A program made the translations under genes and the position numbers. The notes under the pieces are model-generated. The model made no database searches and was not told where the DNA came from. It saw only the letters and a program-made list of their open reading frames with translations. Shown here piece by piece: positions 5,821 through 11,523 of a DNA stretch of 12,107 nt; position 1 is the first letter of the stretch; each line of letters begins with the position of its first letter. Source of the stretch: DAIPHL01 sp036771375. Its GTDB lineage: Bacteria; Synergistota; Synergistia; Synergistales; Synergistaceae. The stretch covers positions 1 to 12,107 of the forward strand of contig DAIPHL010000061.1 in NCBI GenBank assembly GCA_036771375.1, in the 5' to 3' direction.

Positions 5821-6593
5821 ATTGCGCCTCCTCCCAGTCGGATGGTTTTCTCTCCGCAGTCGTCGAATCTTCCGCCCCGGAGAGAGCCTTCGGCCAGACG
5901 TTCCGCGATGTGCCGCCCGTAGCGGTTTGCGATATCCCGCATGGCGAGCTCCGTCGTCACGATGGTCGGGCTCTCGAGGTCGTAACGTTTCGAAATCACG
6001 GAACCCAGAGCGGCGAGCGCCGTTTTGGACTCCTCTTCCTTGCCGAGGTCGTCGACGACGAGAAAGGGGACGGTCCGGCACCTCGCGGCAAGCGTCCGGT
6101 CGTCCGCGATCTCCTTCGCCGAAGCCCAGGCGATCCCCTCCCCGGCTCGGGAAGCGGCCGCCCAGGCGGACCTGTCCAACCAATCCGGAACGGACTCTCT
6201 CAGACGGGCGCGTACCTTCCAGGCGGCGGCGAAGGATTTTCCCGTGCCGGGCGCGCCGGAGAGCACGAGGAAATCACGACAATGCCACATGCGGGAAGCC
6301 TGGACGGCTACGGTATTCCGAACGTCTTCGAGGTTGCCGAGATGGCGCGGAGGAACGCCGATCGCGCGCATCACGCCGCACAGGAACGAATTCAGCTCCG
6401 CCGTGACGCGTTTCCCGAAAGCGCACTCCGAAGACAGGATGGGACAGGGATATTCGAGCGGCGTCCCGCCGACGTCTATTTTTACCGTCCCCTTGCGGCA
6501 CGCGCCCGGACAGGCTTTTATCGCGCCAAGCGCTTCGTCGACTGCGTCCAGCTTCCGACGGATGCGCTCGATCAGCTTTTCAAGCTCGTTCAT
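5817..6593 (-). CDS. DnaC/DnaI-like helicase loader (AAA+ ATPase)
   Basis: A 258-aa AAA+ protein of the DnaC/IstB/DnaI type, expected to load the replicative helicase at the phage origin (the role of lambda P). Residues 113-120 are Walker A (GAPGTGKS), 177-184 Walker B (FLVVDDLG, with the acidic pair), 210-215 sensor I (TIVTTE), and RYGRHIAERL (224-233) supplies the arginine region. The N-terminus has a coiled-coil-like helix (1-25) followed by four cysteines at 28, 32, 50 and 57 that look like a zinc site; Bacillus DnaI also has an N-terminal zinc domain that binds helicase. ATG 6593 is chosen because it sits seven bases after the initiator gene's stop; its SD is weak, suggesting coupling. 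The open frame to 6641 overlaps the upstream gene. Confidence 0.88.
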   Translation of the reverse strand: MNELEKLIERIRRKLDAVDEALGAIKACPGACRKGTVKIDVGGTPLEYPCPILSSECAFGKRVTAELNSFLCGVMRAIGVPPRHLGNLEDVRNTVAVQASRMWHCRDFLVLSGAPGTGKSFAAAWKVRARLRESVPDWLDRSAWAAASRAGEGIAWASAKEIADDRTLAARCRTVPFLVVDDLGKEEESKTALAALGSVISKRYDLESPTIVTTELAMRDIANRYGRHIAERLAEGSLRGGRFDDCGEKTIRLGGGAI

Positions 6594-6600
6594 TTGCCCG

Positions 6601-7584
6601 TCAAGACTGAAAGGTGTCTCGCAAGAGCGCGACGACGTCAACGCGACCCCCTCCTCCCGGCGTCTTCTCGTCCGTGTATTTTCTCTGCTGCGCCCGGCTG
6701 TCGCCGTTCCCTAACCTGGAACGGGAATACGTCCCCTCGAGGATCTTCTGCATGTTCTTCCCGTTCACGAGCCAGTCGAAGTCGGCCTTCCAGCCCTTCG
6801 AGTCCGGATTTTCGCCCATCAGCCACGGAGACAGGCGAACCGCGGCGAAGAATTCGCGCCACCATGCGACCTCTTTTCGCTGCGGATCGTCGCGGATCCG
6901 GGCGCGTATGGCGCGCCCTCGCCAGTCGGTGACCTTCGTCGCCCTCGGCAGCTCCGGAAGGGTTTCGTTGTAGACGTCCACGATGGCCCGATGCAGTTGC
7001 CGTTCTCCGGTTTCCGCCCGTGCGGTTTTCGCCTCGAGGTCGAACGGTTCGCTCTCTCCCTCGCCCCCCTTTGGGGGGGAAGGGGGGGTAGAATCTTTTA
7101 AATTCTCGTAAGACCTTGGTTCTAGTACACGGGGTGTCGTATTTTGCACCCCTAGGGGTGCAGATTTTGCACCCACCGCAGAATCTGCACCCCTGTTTTC
7201 GTCGGATTTTGCACCCACCGCAGATTTTGCACCCCTGTAGCAAGGCGCCCGGTGCCCGACGATCCGATAGGCCGAAGCCTGCTGTTTGCCGTTTACGAAC
7301 CGTTCCGCGCGCTCGAGGACGCCGCGCGATACGAGATGTTTCAGGGATTCCTGCGCCGTCCGGACGGCGCAGCCGGCCTCGTCGGCGATGGTTTGGACCT
7401 TGAGAGGGCAGCTCCTGGTCCGAACGTCGACATGGGAACAGATCACGGAGTAAACCGCCTTGTCGTTCGGCGACAGCTCCCTGTCTCGTATCACTTCGAT
7501 ATCGACGCAGGCAAACCAGAAATCGCTCTGCCCGCGGCCTTCAATTTCGACTTCCATTTCGACTTCCATCAGGACACCAGACAA
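6601..7584 (-). CDS. Phage replication initiator, O-like (winged helix N-terminus, origin inside gene)
   Basis: A 327-aa protein with the two-part layout of lambda O and related initiators. Residues 17-110 are a winged helix-turn-helix: ELSPNDKAVYSVICSHVD, then LKVQTIADEAGCAVRTAQES, then LVSRGVLERAERF. Residues 115-180 are a low-complexity linker (repeats GAKS, GVQN; TPPSPPKGGEGE). Residues 190-300 are a C-terminal domain ending in FDWLVNGKNMQKILEGTYS, common at the end of such Rep proteins, probably contacting the loader encoded next. The start is TTG 7584, preceded by AAGGAGG at a longish spacing of about 11; ATG 7569 is the alternative. The first codons contain a 12-bp tandem repeat (MEVEMEVEIE). 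The linker DNA carries the iterons described separately. Confidence 0.85.
   Translation of the reverse strand: MSGVLMEVEMEVEIEGRGQSDFWFACVDIEVIRDRELSPNDKAVYSVICSHVDVRTRSCPLKVQTIADEAGCAVRTAQESLKHLVSRGVLERAERFVNGKQQASAYRIVGHRAPCYRGAKSAVGAKSDENRGADSAVGAKSAPLGVQNTTPRVLEPRSYENLKDSTPPSPPKGGEGESEPFDLEAKTARAETGERQLHRAIVDVYNETLPELPRATKVTDWRGRAIRARIRDDPQRKEVAWWREFFAAVRLSPWLMGENPDSKGWKADFDWLVNGKNMQKILEGTYSRSRLGNGDSRAQQRKYTDEKTPGGGGRVDVVALLRDTFQS
7064..7088. repeat. G-tract hairpin in the initiator linker
   Basis: CCCCCC (7064-7069), TTT, GGGGGGG (7073-7079), AA, GGGGGGG (7082-7088) on the + strand. It can fold as a 6-bp hairpin, and encodes the SPPKGG part of the linker. Long homopolymer runs make it prone to slippage. 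It adjoins the AT-rich stretch beside the iterons. Confidence 0.6.
7141..7234 (-). repeat. Iteron cluster inside the initiator gene: putative phage origin
   Basis: The 11-mer ATTTTGCACCC (+ strand) occurs exactly at 7141, 7164, 7206 and 7224, with a variant AATCTGCACCC at 7182 and an inverted partial copy at 7155-7165. Spacings are 23, 18, 24 and 18 bp. In the gene's reading direction the unit is GGGTGCAAAAT. Four units fall in the frame giving GAKS or GADS and one in another frame giving GVQN, so conservation is of DNA, not of peptide. An AT-rich stretch (7090-7110) lies on the downstream side, as beside the iterons in lambda gene O. Confidence 0.72.
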
Positions 7585-7617
7585 GGCTCGCTCTTCCTCC
7601 TTTCGCGTACTCCATAC

Positions 7618-8403
7618 TTATGACCCCGCGGCCGGCCGCAGTACGAGCGCGCCGCTTTTCCACCCGCGCCGTGCCGGTTCGTATCCGGCATCGAGCAATT
7701 TGCGCCGGATGAAATCGATACCCGTCTGGTAGACGACCGTTTTCAGGCTGATGTGCGTCTCCCCATCCGGGGTGTGGTATTTTTGCTCGATGACGCGGAA
7801 GTATCCCCGGTCGATATATTCCTGGTACGGTACGTTGTCCGCCATCAAAATCCCGGCATCGCGGAGGAACGAGAACAGATTGTTCCTTCCGACGGCTTTG
7901 AAGTCGAGAACCTTGGCCACGCGTCCGATGTCGATCGCGCTTGCGCTTCCCGCCACGGCGTCGTAAAATTCAACTTTGGGGAGCATCGCTTTGTTGCGGG
8001 CCTCCAGCTCTTCGCGCTCCTCTTCGAGCTTGGCGGCAAGGAGGAGCGCGTCTTTCAACGTCCTGGGCGCGGAGAACGCGGCCCGGTTGCGAATGTCTTC
8101 TTCCATCCGGTTGAATTCGCGAATGTAGGCCTCCTTGAACCGCATCGCCTTTTCGCCGGTGTATCCCATGGCGAGCAGAACAAAACCGTCTTTGGAGAGC
8201 AGAAACTCGGGGCGAATCCCGCCCTTTCCGTCGACATATTCAACGCGTCCAAAATTGGACAGTCGAAATTCTTCGCTGCAACCCAGCTCTCTGATGTCCC
8301 GCAGCACATGCTGATGATTCTTTTCGAACACCCTCGCCACGTCGCGCGAGGAGACGACCACGCGTTCGTTGTCAATTCGCAATCCCAACAGACCTGTATC
8401 CAT
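7618..8403 (-). CDS. Rha-type antirepressor with C-terminal KilAC domain
   Basis: A 261-aa two-domain phage regulator. Residues 8-100 are a Rha domain: VVVSSRDVARVFEKNHQHVL (the H-x-x-V-L-R-D-I signature), FRLSNFGRVEYVD, FLLSKDGFVLLAMGYTGEKA and a following helix AYIREFNRMEEDI. A coiled-coil-like linker (LLLAAKLEEEREELEARNKA) leads to a KilAC/ANT domain at about 144-247 (VEFYDAVAGSASAIDIGRVAKVLD, NLFSFLRDAGILM, TVVYQTGIDFIRRKLL). Proteins of this build act as antirepressors or early regulators in temperate phages. Start ATG 8403 has GGGAGAG upstream and overlaps the end of the 102-aa gene by 32 bases. Being second in the operon behind the main early promoter suits a factor made as soon as repression fails. 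Confidence 0.9.
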   Translation of the reverse strand: MDTGLLGLRIDNERVVVSSRDVARVFEKNHQHVLRDIRELGCSEEFRLSNFGRVEYVDGKGGIRPEFLLSKDGFVLLAMGYTGEKAMRFKEAYIREFNRMEEDIRNRAAFSAPRTLKDALLLAAKLEEEREELEARNKAMLPKVEFYDAVAGSASAIDIGRVAKVLDFKAVGRNNLFSFLRDAGILMADNVPYQEYIDRGYFRVIEQKYHTPDGETHISLKTVVYQTGIDFIRRKLLDAGYEPARRGWKSGALVLRPAAGS

Positions 8404-8680
8404 GTGCGACTCTCCCTTCTTTCCCGTTCCGCCGCAACGCCTGATAGACCTTCTGAACGTCCCAGACGCTCCAAGTCTCGTCCCACGTGCCGCGCTCGCG
8501 CATTTCGGCCTCGATGGCCTTTCCGATCTGGCACCAGCTATACCCGTGCCGCTGTGCCTCTTCGATCTCCTCCCGGTAGCCGATGAACGCCACGTACTGC
8601 CTGTCGATCCGCTCCGCCGTCCTGCGTCTCGGCCTCTGATGCCTCAGGATCTCCATGATTGCCATCGTGATCGCCCCCAT
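8372..8680 (-). CDS. Small helical protein of unknown function, first gene of the early operon
   Basis: A 102-aa (or 97-aa) basic and helical protein I cannot name. The N-terminus is arginine-rich (RHQRPRRRTAERIDRQYVAF). The middle, YSWCQIGKAIEAEMRERGTW, followed by WSVWDVQKVYQALRRNGK, reads like a helix-turn-helix with a following helix, so DNA binding is plausible. Three ATGs are possible: 8680 (no SD), 8665 (after a GGGGG seven or more bases upstream) and 8656. The full frame is given, and 8665 is an equal candidate. It is the first gene downstream of the promoter at 8722-8750, with one palindromic operator in its leader, the position of a cro-like or early regulatory gene. It overlaps rha by 32 bases. 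Confidence 0.7.
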   Translation of the reverse strand: MGAITMAIMEILRHQRPRRRTAERIDRQYVAFIGYREEIEEAQRHGYSWCQIGKAIEAEMRERGTWDETWSVWDVQKVYQALRRNGKEGRVAHGYRSVGIAN

Positions 8681-8693
8681 GATGATTATTTAT

Positions 8694-8714
8694 GATATCT
8701 AAGATATCTTAGAT
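8694..8714. promoter_or_regulatory. Left operator of the early promoter
   Basis: GATATCT-A-AGATATC (8694-8708) is a perfect 15-bp palindrome, extended by a second TATCTTAGA unit (8705-8713). It contains ATATCTAAGATAT, the reverse complement of the right operator's 13-mer. The two tandem 9-bp units are spaced 9 bp apart. It begins at about the predicted transcription start of the leftward early promoter. Confidence 0.8.
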
Positions 8715-8721
8715 TGCTTGA

Positions 8722-8750
8722 CTTATATCATGGGAAAGATAGGCTGTCAA
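8722..8750 (-). promoter_or_regulatory. Strong leftward early promoter
   Basis: Read on the - strand, TTGACA (8750-8745) is a perfect -35 box and TATAAG (8727-8722) a near-perfect -10 box, with a 17-bp spacer. It drives the 102-aa, rha, rep, loader, ssb and 176-aa genes. It is flanked on both sides by identical palindromes, so it is almost certainly repressed. Confidence 0.85.
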
Positions 8751-8768
8751 TATCTTAGATATCCTAGA
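8750..8768. promoter_or_regulatory. Right operator of the early promoter
   Basis: ATATCT-T-AGATAT (8750-8762) is a perfect 13-bp palindrome, followed by a second 9-bp unit (TATCCTAGA, 8760-8768). It adjoins the -35 box and lies 14-32 bp before the rightward RHH gene. Its centre is 55 bp from that of the left operator, about five helical turns, which would allow cooperative binding or a loop. TAGAAT (8765-8770) could be the -10 box of a weak rightward promoter. Confidence 0.8.
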
Positions 8769-8781
8769 ATCGGGTGATCAC

Positions 8782-8961
8782 ATGGCGATCTTCCAAATGT
8801 CCTTCCGAATGGATAATAAACTCGCAACGCGAATTCGCATGATCGCCGCCTCTAACAACATGCCGATGAATACGTACATGGTTAAGATTCTTTCCGAGCA
8901 CGCCGATCAGTGGGAGGATATGTACGGCAAGCTGCCAGTGCCTCCTCAAGAAGAGCAATAA
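8782..8961 (+). CDS. RHH DNA-binding protein, Arc-like; candidate repressor
   Basis: A 59-aa protein with the layout of Arc/CopG-type repressors. AIFQMSFRMDNKLATRIRMI gives the beta strand (FQMSFRM) and first helix, then a turn (SNNMPMN) and the second helix (TYMVKILSEHADQW), followed by a proline-rich tail ending PPQEEQ. Proteins of this type dimerise and insert the strand pair into the major groove at palindromic or tandem sites like those 14-88 bp upstream. ATG 8782 has only a modest SD (GGGTGA), and the 5' leader may be very short. It diverges from the early promoter, as P22 mnt does from the arc-ant operon. It overlaps the convergent - strand RHH gene by 80 bases, and it is possible that only one of the two is expressed. 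Confidence 0.72.
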   Translation: MAIFQMSFRMDNKLATRIRMIAASNNMPMNTYMVKILSEHADQWEDMYGKLPVPPQEEQ

Positions 8962-9052
8962 TGCAGTGTGTAACGCTGATATCGCGCTCTACTGCTTCAT
9001 GTCCAACTCGCCTATGTAGCTCTTCCGGCATACGTAACGTCATTTGTTTCAT
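8882..9052 (-). CDS. Second RHH protein (56 aa), coupled to the four-cysteine gene
   Basis: Reading leftward from ATG 9052 gives MKQMTLRMPEELHRRVGHEA, then ERDISVTHCIIALLEEALAA and a basic tail ending RRARKES. This is a textbook ribbon-helix-helix: strand MTLRMP, helix ELHRRVGHEAVE, turn RDISVT, helix HCIIALLEEALA. The ATG overlaps the stop of the zinc-type gene upstream (ATGA), and AAGGTGGTG forms a good SD, so expression is well supported. Its last 80 bases are antisense to the end of the rightward RHH gene. It may be a repressor, or the DNA-binding part of a two-gene module with the four-cysteine protein. Confidence 0.75.
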   Translation of the reverse strand: MKQMTLRMPEELHRRVGHEAVERDISVTHCIIALLEEALAACRTYPPTDRRARKES

Positions 9053-9351
9053 TGCTGCACCACCTTTTTTGTTTTCTGGCGCGTTGCTTTATCGAACGTG
9101 TACCCTACGAACAACTGAAACCGACAGGTTTCATCGATTGCCTTGGAAACGAGTCCGGAAAGGCAGTCCAGGCAAATGACGATTGTAGCCGTCTCTTCGA
9201 CGGAGCGCTCGAAACCGAATGCGAGGATATTGAACCCCTGCTCTGAATCGGAGTGTTTGCTCGAGAGGACATCCCCGATTTCCGCGACGCTCCGGCTTTC
9301 AGGGTTTTCGTTTGGAATTTCTTTGCCACAGATAGCGCACCGAACCGTCAT
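9049..9351 (-). CDS. Small four-cysteine (zinc-type) protein of unknown function
   Basis: A 100-aa protein with two CxxC pairs, C5/C8 (VRCAICGKEIP) and C60/C63 (VICLDCLSGL), 51 residues apart, which probably hold one zinc ion. Between them lies a mixed segment (FNILAFGFERSVEETATIVI) of beta-strand character. I do not recognise the family. Start ATG 9351 follows AAGGGGGG at good spacing. Its stop overlaps the start of the RHH gene, so both are made from one transcript. Only about 30 bases separate its start from that of the divergent DUF4062 gene, so the promoters of the two genes must lie inside each other's coding sequence or beyond it. Confidence 0.72.
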   Translation of the reverse strand: MTVRCAICGKEIPNENPESRSVAEIGDVLSSKHSDSEQGFNILAFGFERSVEETATIVICLDCLSGLVSKAIDETCRFQLFVGYTFDKATRQKTKKVVQQ

Positions 9352-9383
9352 GCTCTTACCCCCCTTACATTGGAGTGATAACT

Positions 9384-10040
9384 TTGGAGAAGCGATACCA
9401 AATCTTTGTCAGCAGCACGTTCAACGACCTTCGGGACGAGCGCCGCATGGTGTTCGACGCCATCATCCGCAAGAAGTGTTTCCCTGTCGGGATGGAGTGG
9501 TTTCCTTCGCTGAGCAGGGACTCTCTGGGGTATATCCAAGAGATCATCCGCGACAGTGATTTCTTCCTCCTCCTCGTGGGCGGCCGGTACGGAGATTCCG
9601 TCGATGAAAACGGCACCTCTTTTACCGAGCTTGAGTATCGGTATGCCATTGAAAAAGGTATCCCCGTCATTCCTTTCATCATGAGCGACTGGCGCCGTGC
9701 CCCACAGCTTGATTCCGAGATTGCGAAAACAAAAAAACTTGCCGACTTCATAGATTCCGTTAAAGAAACCTTCGATGGCTGGAAACCATGGACACGCGAA
9801 GATCTCAAAATACTTGTATCCGAGGCCATCGACCAAGCGAAAAAGGATCACCCGGAGGCGGTCGGCTGGGTTCGTGGAGATAGTTTACCCATCGACGCGG
9901 ACGGCGTAGTTATTGACGCCAACAGGCTACAAGTTTCCAGCGACGTTTTTATCAACGGTCACCCTGCGGTATTTCTGGCTCAAACGCCGTCGAAGAAACG
10001 ATACATCGAGACGGATCAAGGTCTTCTTGAACTTCCATGA
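9384..10040 (+). CDS. DUF4062 domain protein (candidate defence or signalling gene)
   Basis: A 218-aa protein whose first 90 residues form a DUF4062 domain, a Rossmann-like, TIR-related fold. KRYQIFVSSTFNDLRDERRM is the near-invariant start (VSST-F-DL-DER); SRDSLGYIQEIIRDSDFFLLL, VGGRYGD and FTELEYRYAIEKGIPVIPFI follow in order. DUF4062 domains often head STAND-ATPase or effector proteins, including some linked to antiphage defence; here no ATPase follows, only about 120 residues of unrecognised sequence (from FIDSVKETF on, with a strand-rich C-terminus). TTG 9384 is chosen because GGAG lies eight bases upstream; GTG 9375 (three codons more) lacks an SD. The gene runs against its neighbours and its end overlaps the DUF4406 gene by 89 bases, marks of an independent cargo gene. 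Confidence 0.85.
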   Translation: MEKRYQIFVSSTFNDLRDERRMVFDAIIRKKCFPVGMEWFPSLSRDSLGYIQEIIRDSDFFLLLVGGRYGDSVDENGTSFTELEYRYAIEKGIPVIPFIMSDWRRAPQLDSEIAKTKKLADFIDSVKETFDGWKPWTREDLKILVSEAIDQAKKDHPEAVGWVRGDSLPIDADGVVIDANRLQVSSDVFINGHPAVFLAQTPSKKRYIETDQGLLELP

Positions 10041-10353
10041 ACACCACCGGCAACCCAAGCGCCCGCGCGTGCTCGATCTCCATCCGGCATCCTTCAGAGC
10101 GTTCCCAATCTCCGAAGACCCGCAATTCGTCACAAACGGCAAGCAGGGCGTGGCAGAGATTGAACACGGCGCTCTGGTCCCCCTGGGGAGGCAAGAAGCT
10201 GAACGCGTTGATCGGAGACAACGGCAGGATCTCCGGCTCCGTCGCGACGATGCGGGCGCAGATATCGTCAACTGCACCCATATTGCGAAGGATGTGGCTT
10301 ATGTTATCGGGTTGGTCGCCTCGCAGCGGGTGCGCAACGTAGACTTTTTTCAT
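9952..10353 (-). CDS. DUF4406 protein, nucleoside 2-deoxyribosyltransferase-like
   Basis: A 133-aa protein of the DUF4406 group, related to nucleoside 2-deoxyribosyltransferases. MKKVYVAHPLRGD is the nucleotide-binding first strand and loop; LPLSPINAFSFLP (43-55) and CDELRVFGDWERSEGC (74-89) with MEIEHARALGLPVVF (91-105) match the family, E92 or E94 standing where the catalytic glutamate is expected. Such proteins are frequent in phages and are thought to act on nucleosides or nucleotides, although the substrates are largely unknown. Start ATG 10353 has GGAGGT six bases or so upstream. The last 30 residues (after about 108) are an extension read through the end of the DUF4062 gene, with which it converges. 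It follows the DUF2303 gene by 83 bases and is probably in the same leftward transcript. Confidence 0.85.
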   Translation of the reverse strand: MKKVYVAHPLRGDQPDNISHILRNMGAVDDICARIVATEPEILPLSPINAFSFLPPQGDQSAVFNLCHALLAVCDELRVFGDWERSEGCRMEIEHARALGLPVVFMEVQEDLDPSRCIVSSTAFEPEIPQGDR

Positions 10354-10436
10354 CTCCGACCTCCGTACATTGTATTTTTGCGGCCAGGCAAGGCACGAGA
10401 GAACGCCCGCGCCCTGCCTGATTCAGCCATTAAGCG

Positions 10437-11174
10437 CTAATCCCGATAAAATCCAGTAACTACAAGCCAGCCCGCAAGCGTTGTCGTAAGCCGCTCGAAC
10501 TCGTGTTCTTTGGCTTTCTCCACGTAACGCTGCCATTTCGGGCAGAGAAGATGAAAGACGGGTTGTTCTTCGGCGCTTTTTGGCTTGTGTATGTCGATCT
10601 CGATTTCGACATCTTGGACAAGGCCGGAGCCTCTGTATATCTCGATTTTTGCGATCATGACCGCAGGGATTCGAACTGTCCCGTCGGCCTCGTTTACCTT
10701 GATCGAAAAGGTATAGTTGTTACGACTGTCGAAGGTATAGTCGCCCGTGATATTGGTGGCGTACTTGAAGTTTTGCGCGGCAAAAAGGAGCTCGCTTATG
10801 CCGTCGATCTCGCCTTCTTCCCTGCGTTTAAGAAAATCGCAGAACGATTTGACTTGAAATCCAAGTCCGCCTTCCGACAAAATCCCTCTCCATTCTTTTA
10901 CCTGTGTCGATGTTTCAAACTCGTAGCGGACTTCGTCTTGGTTTCTATCTATCACGCTGTCGTCGAGAACGGCGGAGAAACCGACGTCGTTCATGAACAC
11001 GATCGTATTCTCCTTGACTCCTTTCGCTTTTACGAGTTCAATGAAACTTTCGGGTGTAAGGGCCGTATATCGAAAGCCCTGATAGTCGAACGGGTCGATG
11101 ATTTTCGGGGCTGTCCCCGTACGTATGGTCAGGTCGCTTCCGTTTGGCGTTATCTCCATCTTGTTGATATCCAT
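10437..11174 (-). CDS. DUF2303 (YfdQ-like) phage protein
   Basis: A 245-aa soluble protein that resembles the DUF2303/YfdQ family found in the early regions of many prophages; its function is unknown. Points of likeness are TPESFIELVKAKGVKENTIVFM near the N-terminus, an aspartate-rich strand (VGFSAVLDDSV), TSTQVKEWRGILS, the FCDFLKRREEGEIDGISELL helix, and strand-rich C-terminal repeats (IPAVMIAKIEIYRGSG, VQDVEIEIDIHKP). Start ATG 11174 follows AAAGGAG at good spacing and lies one base after the stop of the 109-aa gene, so the two are coupled. A hairpin with 10-bp arms (9 matched, 10385-10420) lies downstream but lacks a U-run. The family call is by pattern memory and moderately sure. Confidence 0.68.
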   Translation of the reverse strand: MDINKMEITPNGSDLTIRTGTAPKIIDPFDYQGFRYTALTPESFIELVKAKGVKENTIVFMNDVGFSAVLDDSVIDRNQDEVRYEFETSTQVKEWRGILSEGGLGFQVKSFCDFLKRREEGEIDGISELLFAAQNFKYATNITGDYTFDSRNNYTFSIKVNEADGTVRIPAVMIAKIEIYRGSGLVQDVEIEIDIHKPKSAEEQPVFHLLCPKWQRYVEKAKEHEFERLTTTLAGWLVVTGFYRD

Positions 11175-11175
11175 G

Positions 11176-11505
11176 TTAATCTCCTTTCACCTGCGACTGC
11201 TTGATGAGCTCGCTCTGTGCGGATGTTCTGACAAGCCCAAGATCGTAAGAGTCCGCGCTTAGATTGCCGAAAAGATCGGAACTCGCAAGAAGCGTTTTCT
11301 TCTTGGATGGGTAGGCGGGTTTTACGGACGAAACAACTTCTACATGAGCGCTGTCCTCCTTAAAACGCTTGAATGTAAGCGTTATCGTCAGCGTCGCTTT
11401 CTTTTTGGGATCGTCCAAGCTGGCGACCAGGCTTGGTATCAGTTTTTCCGCTTCCTCGTTCAAATCGGTAAAGTTCTTGAGGTTCAACCGTTCGAAATCC
11501 ACCAC
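11176..11505 (-). CDS. Unknown 109-aa early protein upstream of the DUF2303 gene
   Basis: I do not recognise this protein. It begins with FERLNLKNFTDLNEEAEKLI (an amphipathic helical start), then has paired strands (KATLTITLTFKR, DSAHVEVVSSVKPAY), a lysine cluster (PSKKKTLL) and a polar tail. The start is GTG 11505: GGAGGT (11518-11513) lies seven bases upstream of it, whereas the longer frame's GTG at 11514 overlaps that SD and cannot use it. GTG 11502 is a second option. Its stop is one base before the DUF2303 ATG. The tight link implies joint function with that protein, possibly as partner subunits; this is inferred from position only. Confidence 0.75.
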   Translation of the reverse strand: MVDFERLNLKNFTDLNEEAEKLIPSLVASLDDPKKKATLTITLTFKRFKEDSAHVEVVSSVKPAYPSKKKTLLASSDLFGNLSADSYDLGLVRTSAQSELIKQSQVKGD

Positions 11506-11523
11506 TGTACGCACCTCCGTATG

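Noticed and set aside
5821..6183. N-terminal extension of SSB to 231 aa
   Set aside because: The added part is an arginine-rich shadow of the helicase-loader gene. The true start at 5820 has a strong SD and begins the OB-fold pattern.
7141..7234. Repeat cluster considered as a CRISPR array
   Set aside because: Units are 11 bp with 7-13 bp between them, lie inside a coding gene and lack spacers of 30 bp or more; iterons explain them better.
10350..10430. 26-aa leftward frame between the DUF2303 and DUF4406 genes
   Set aside because: It ends in an ATGA overlap with the DUF4406 start, but its own SD is weak and the arginine-rich peptide has no features; the stretch is more likely an untranslated spacer with an imperfect hairpin.
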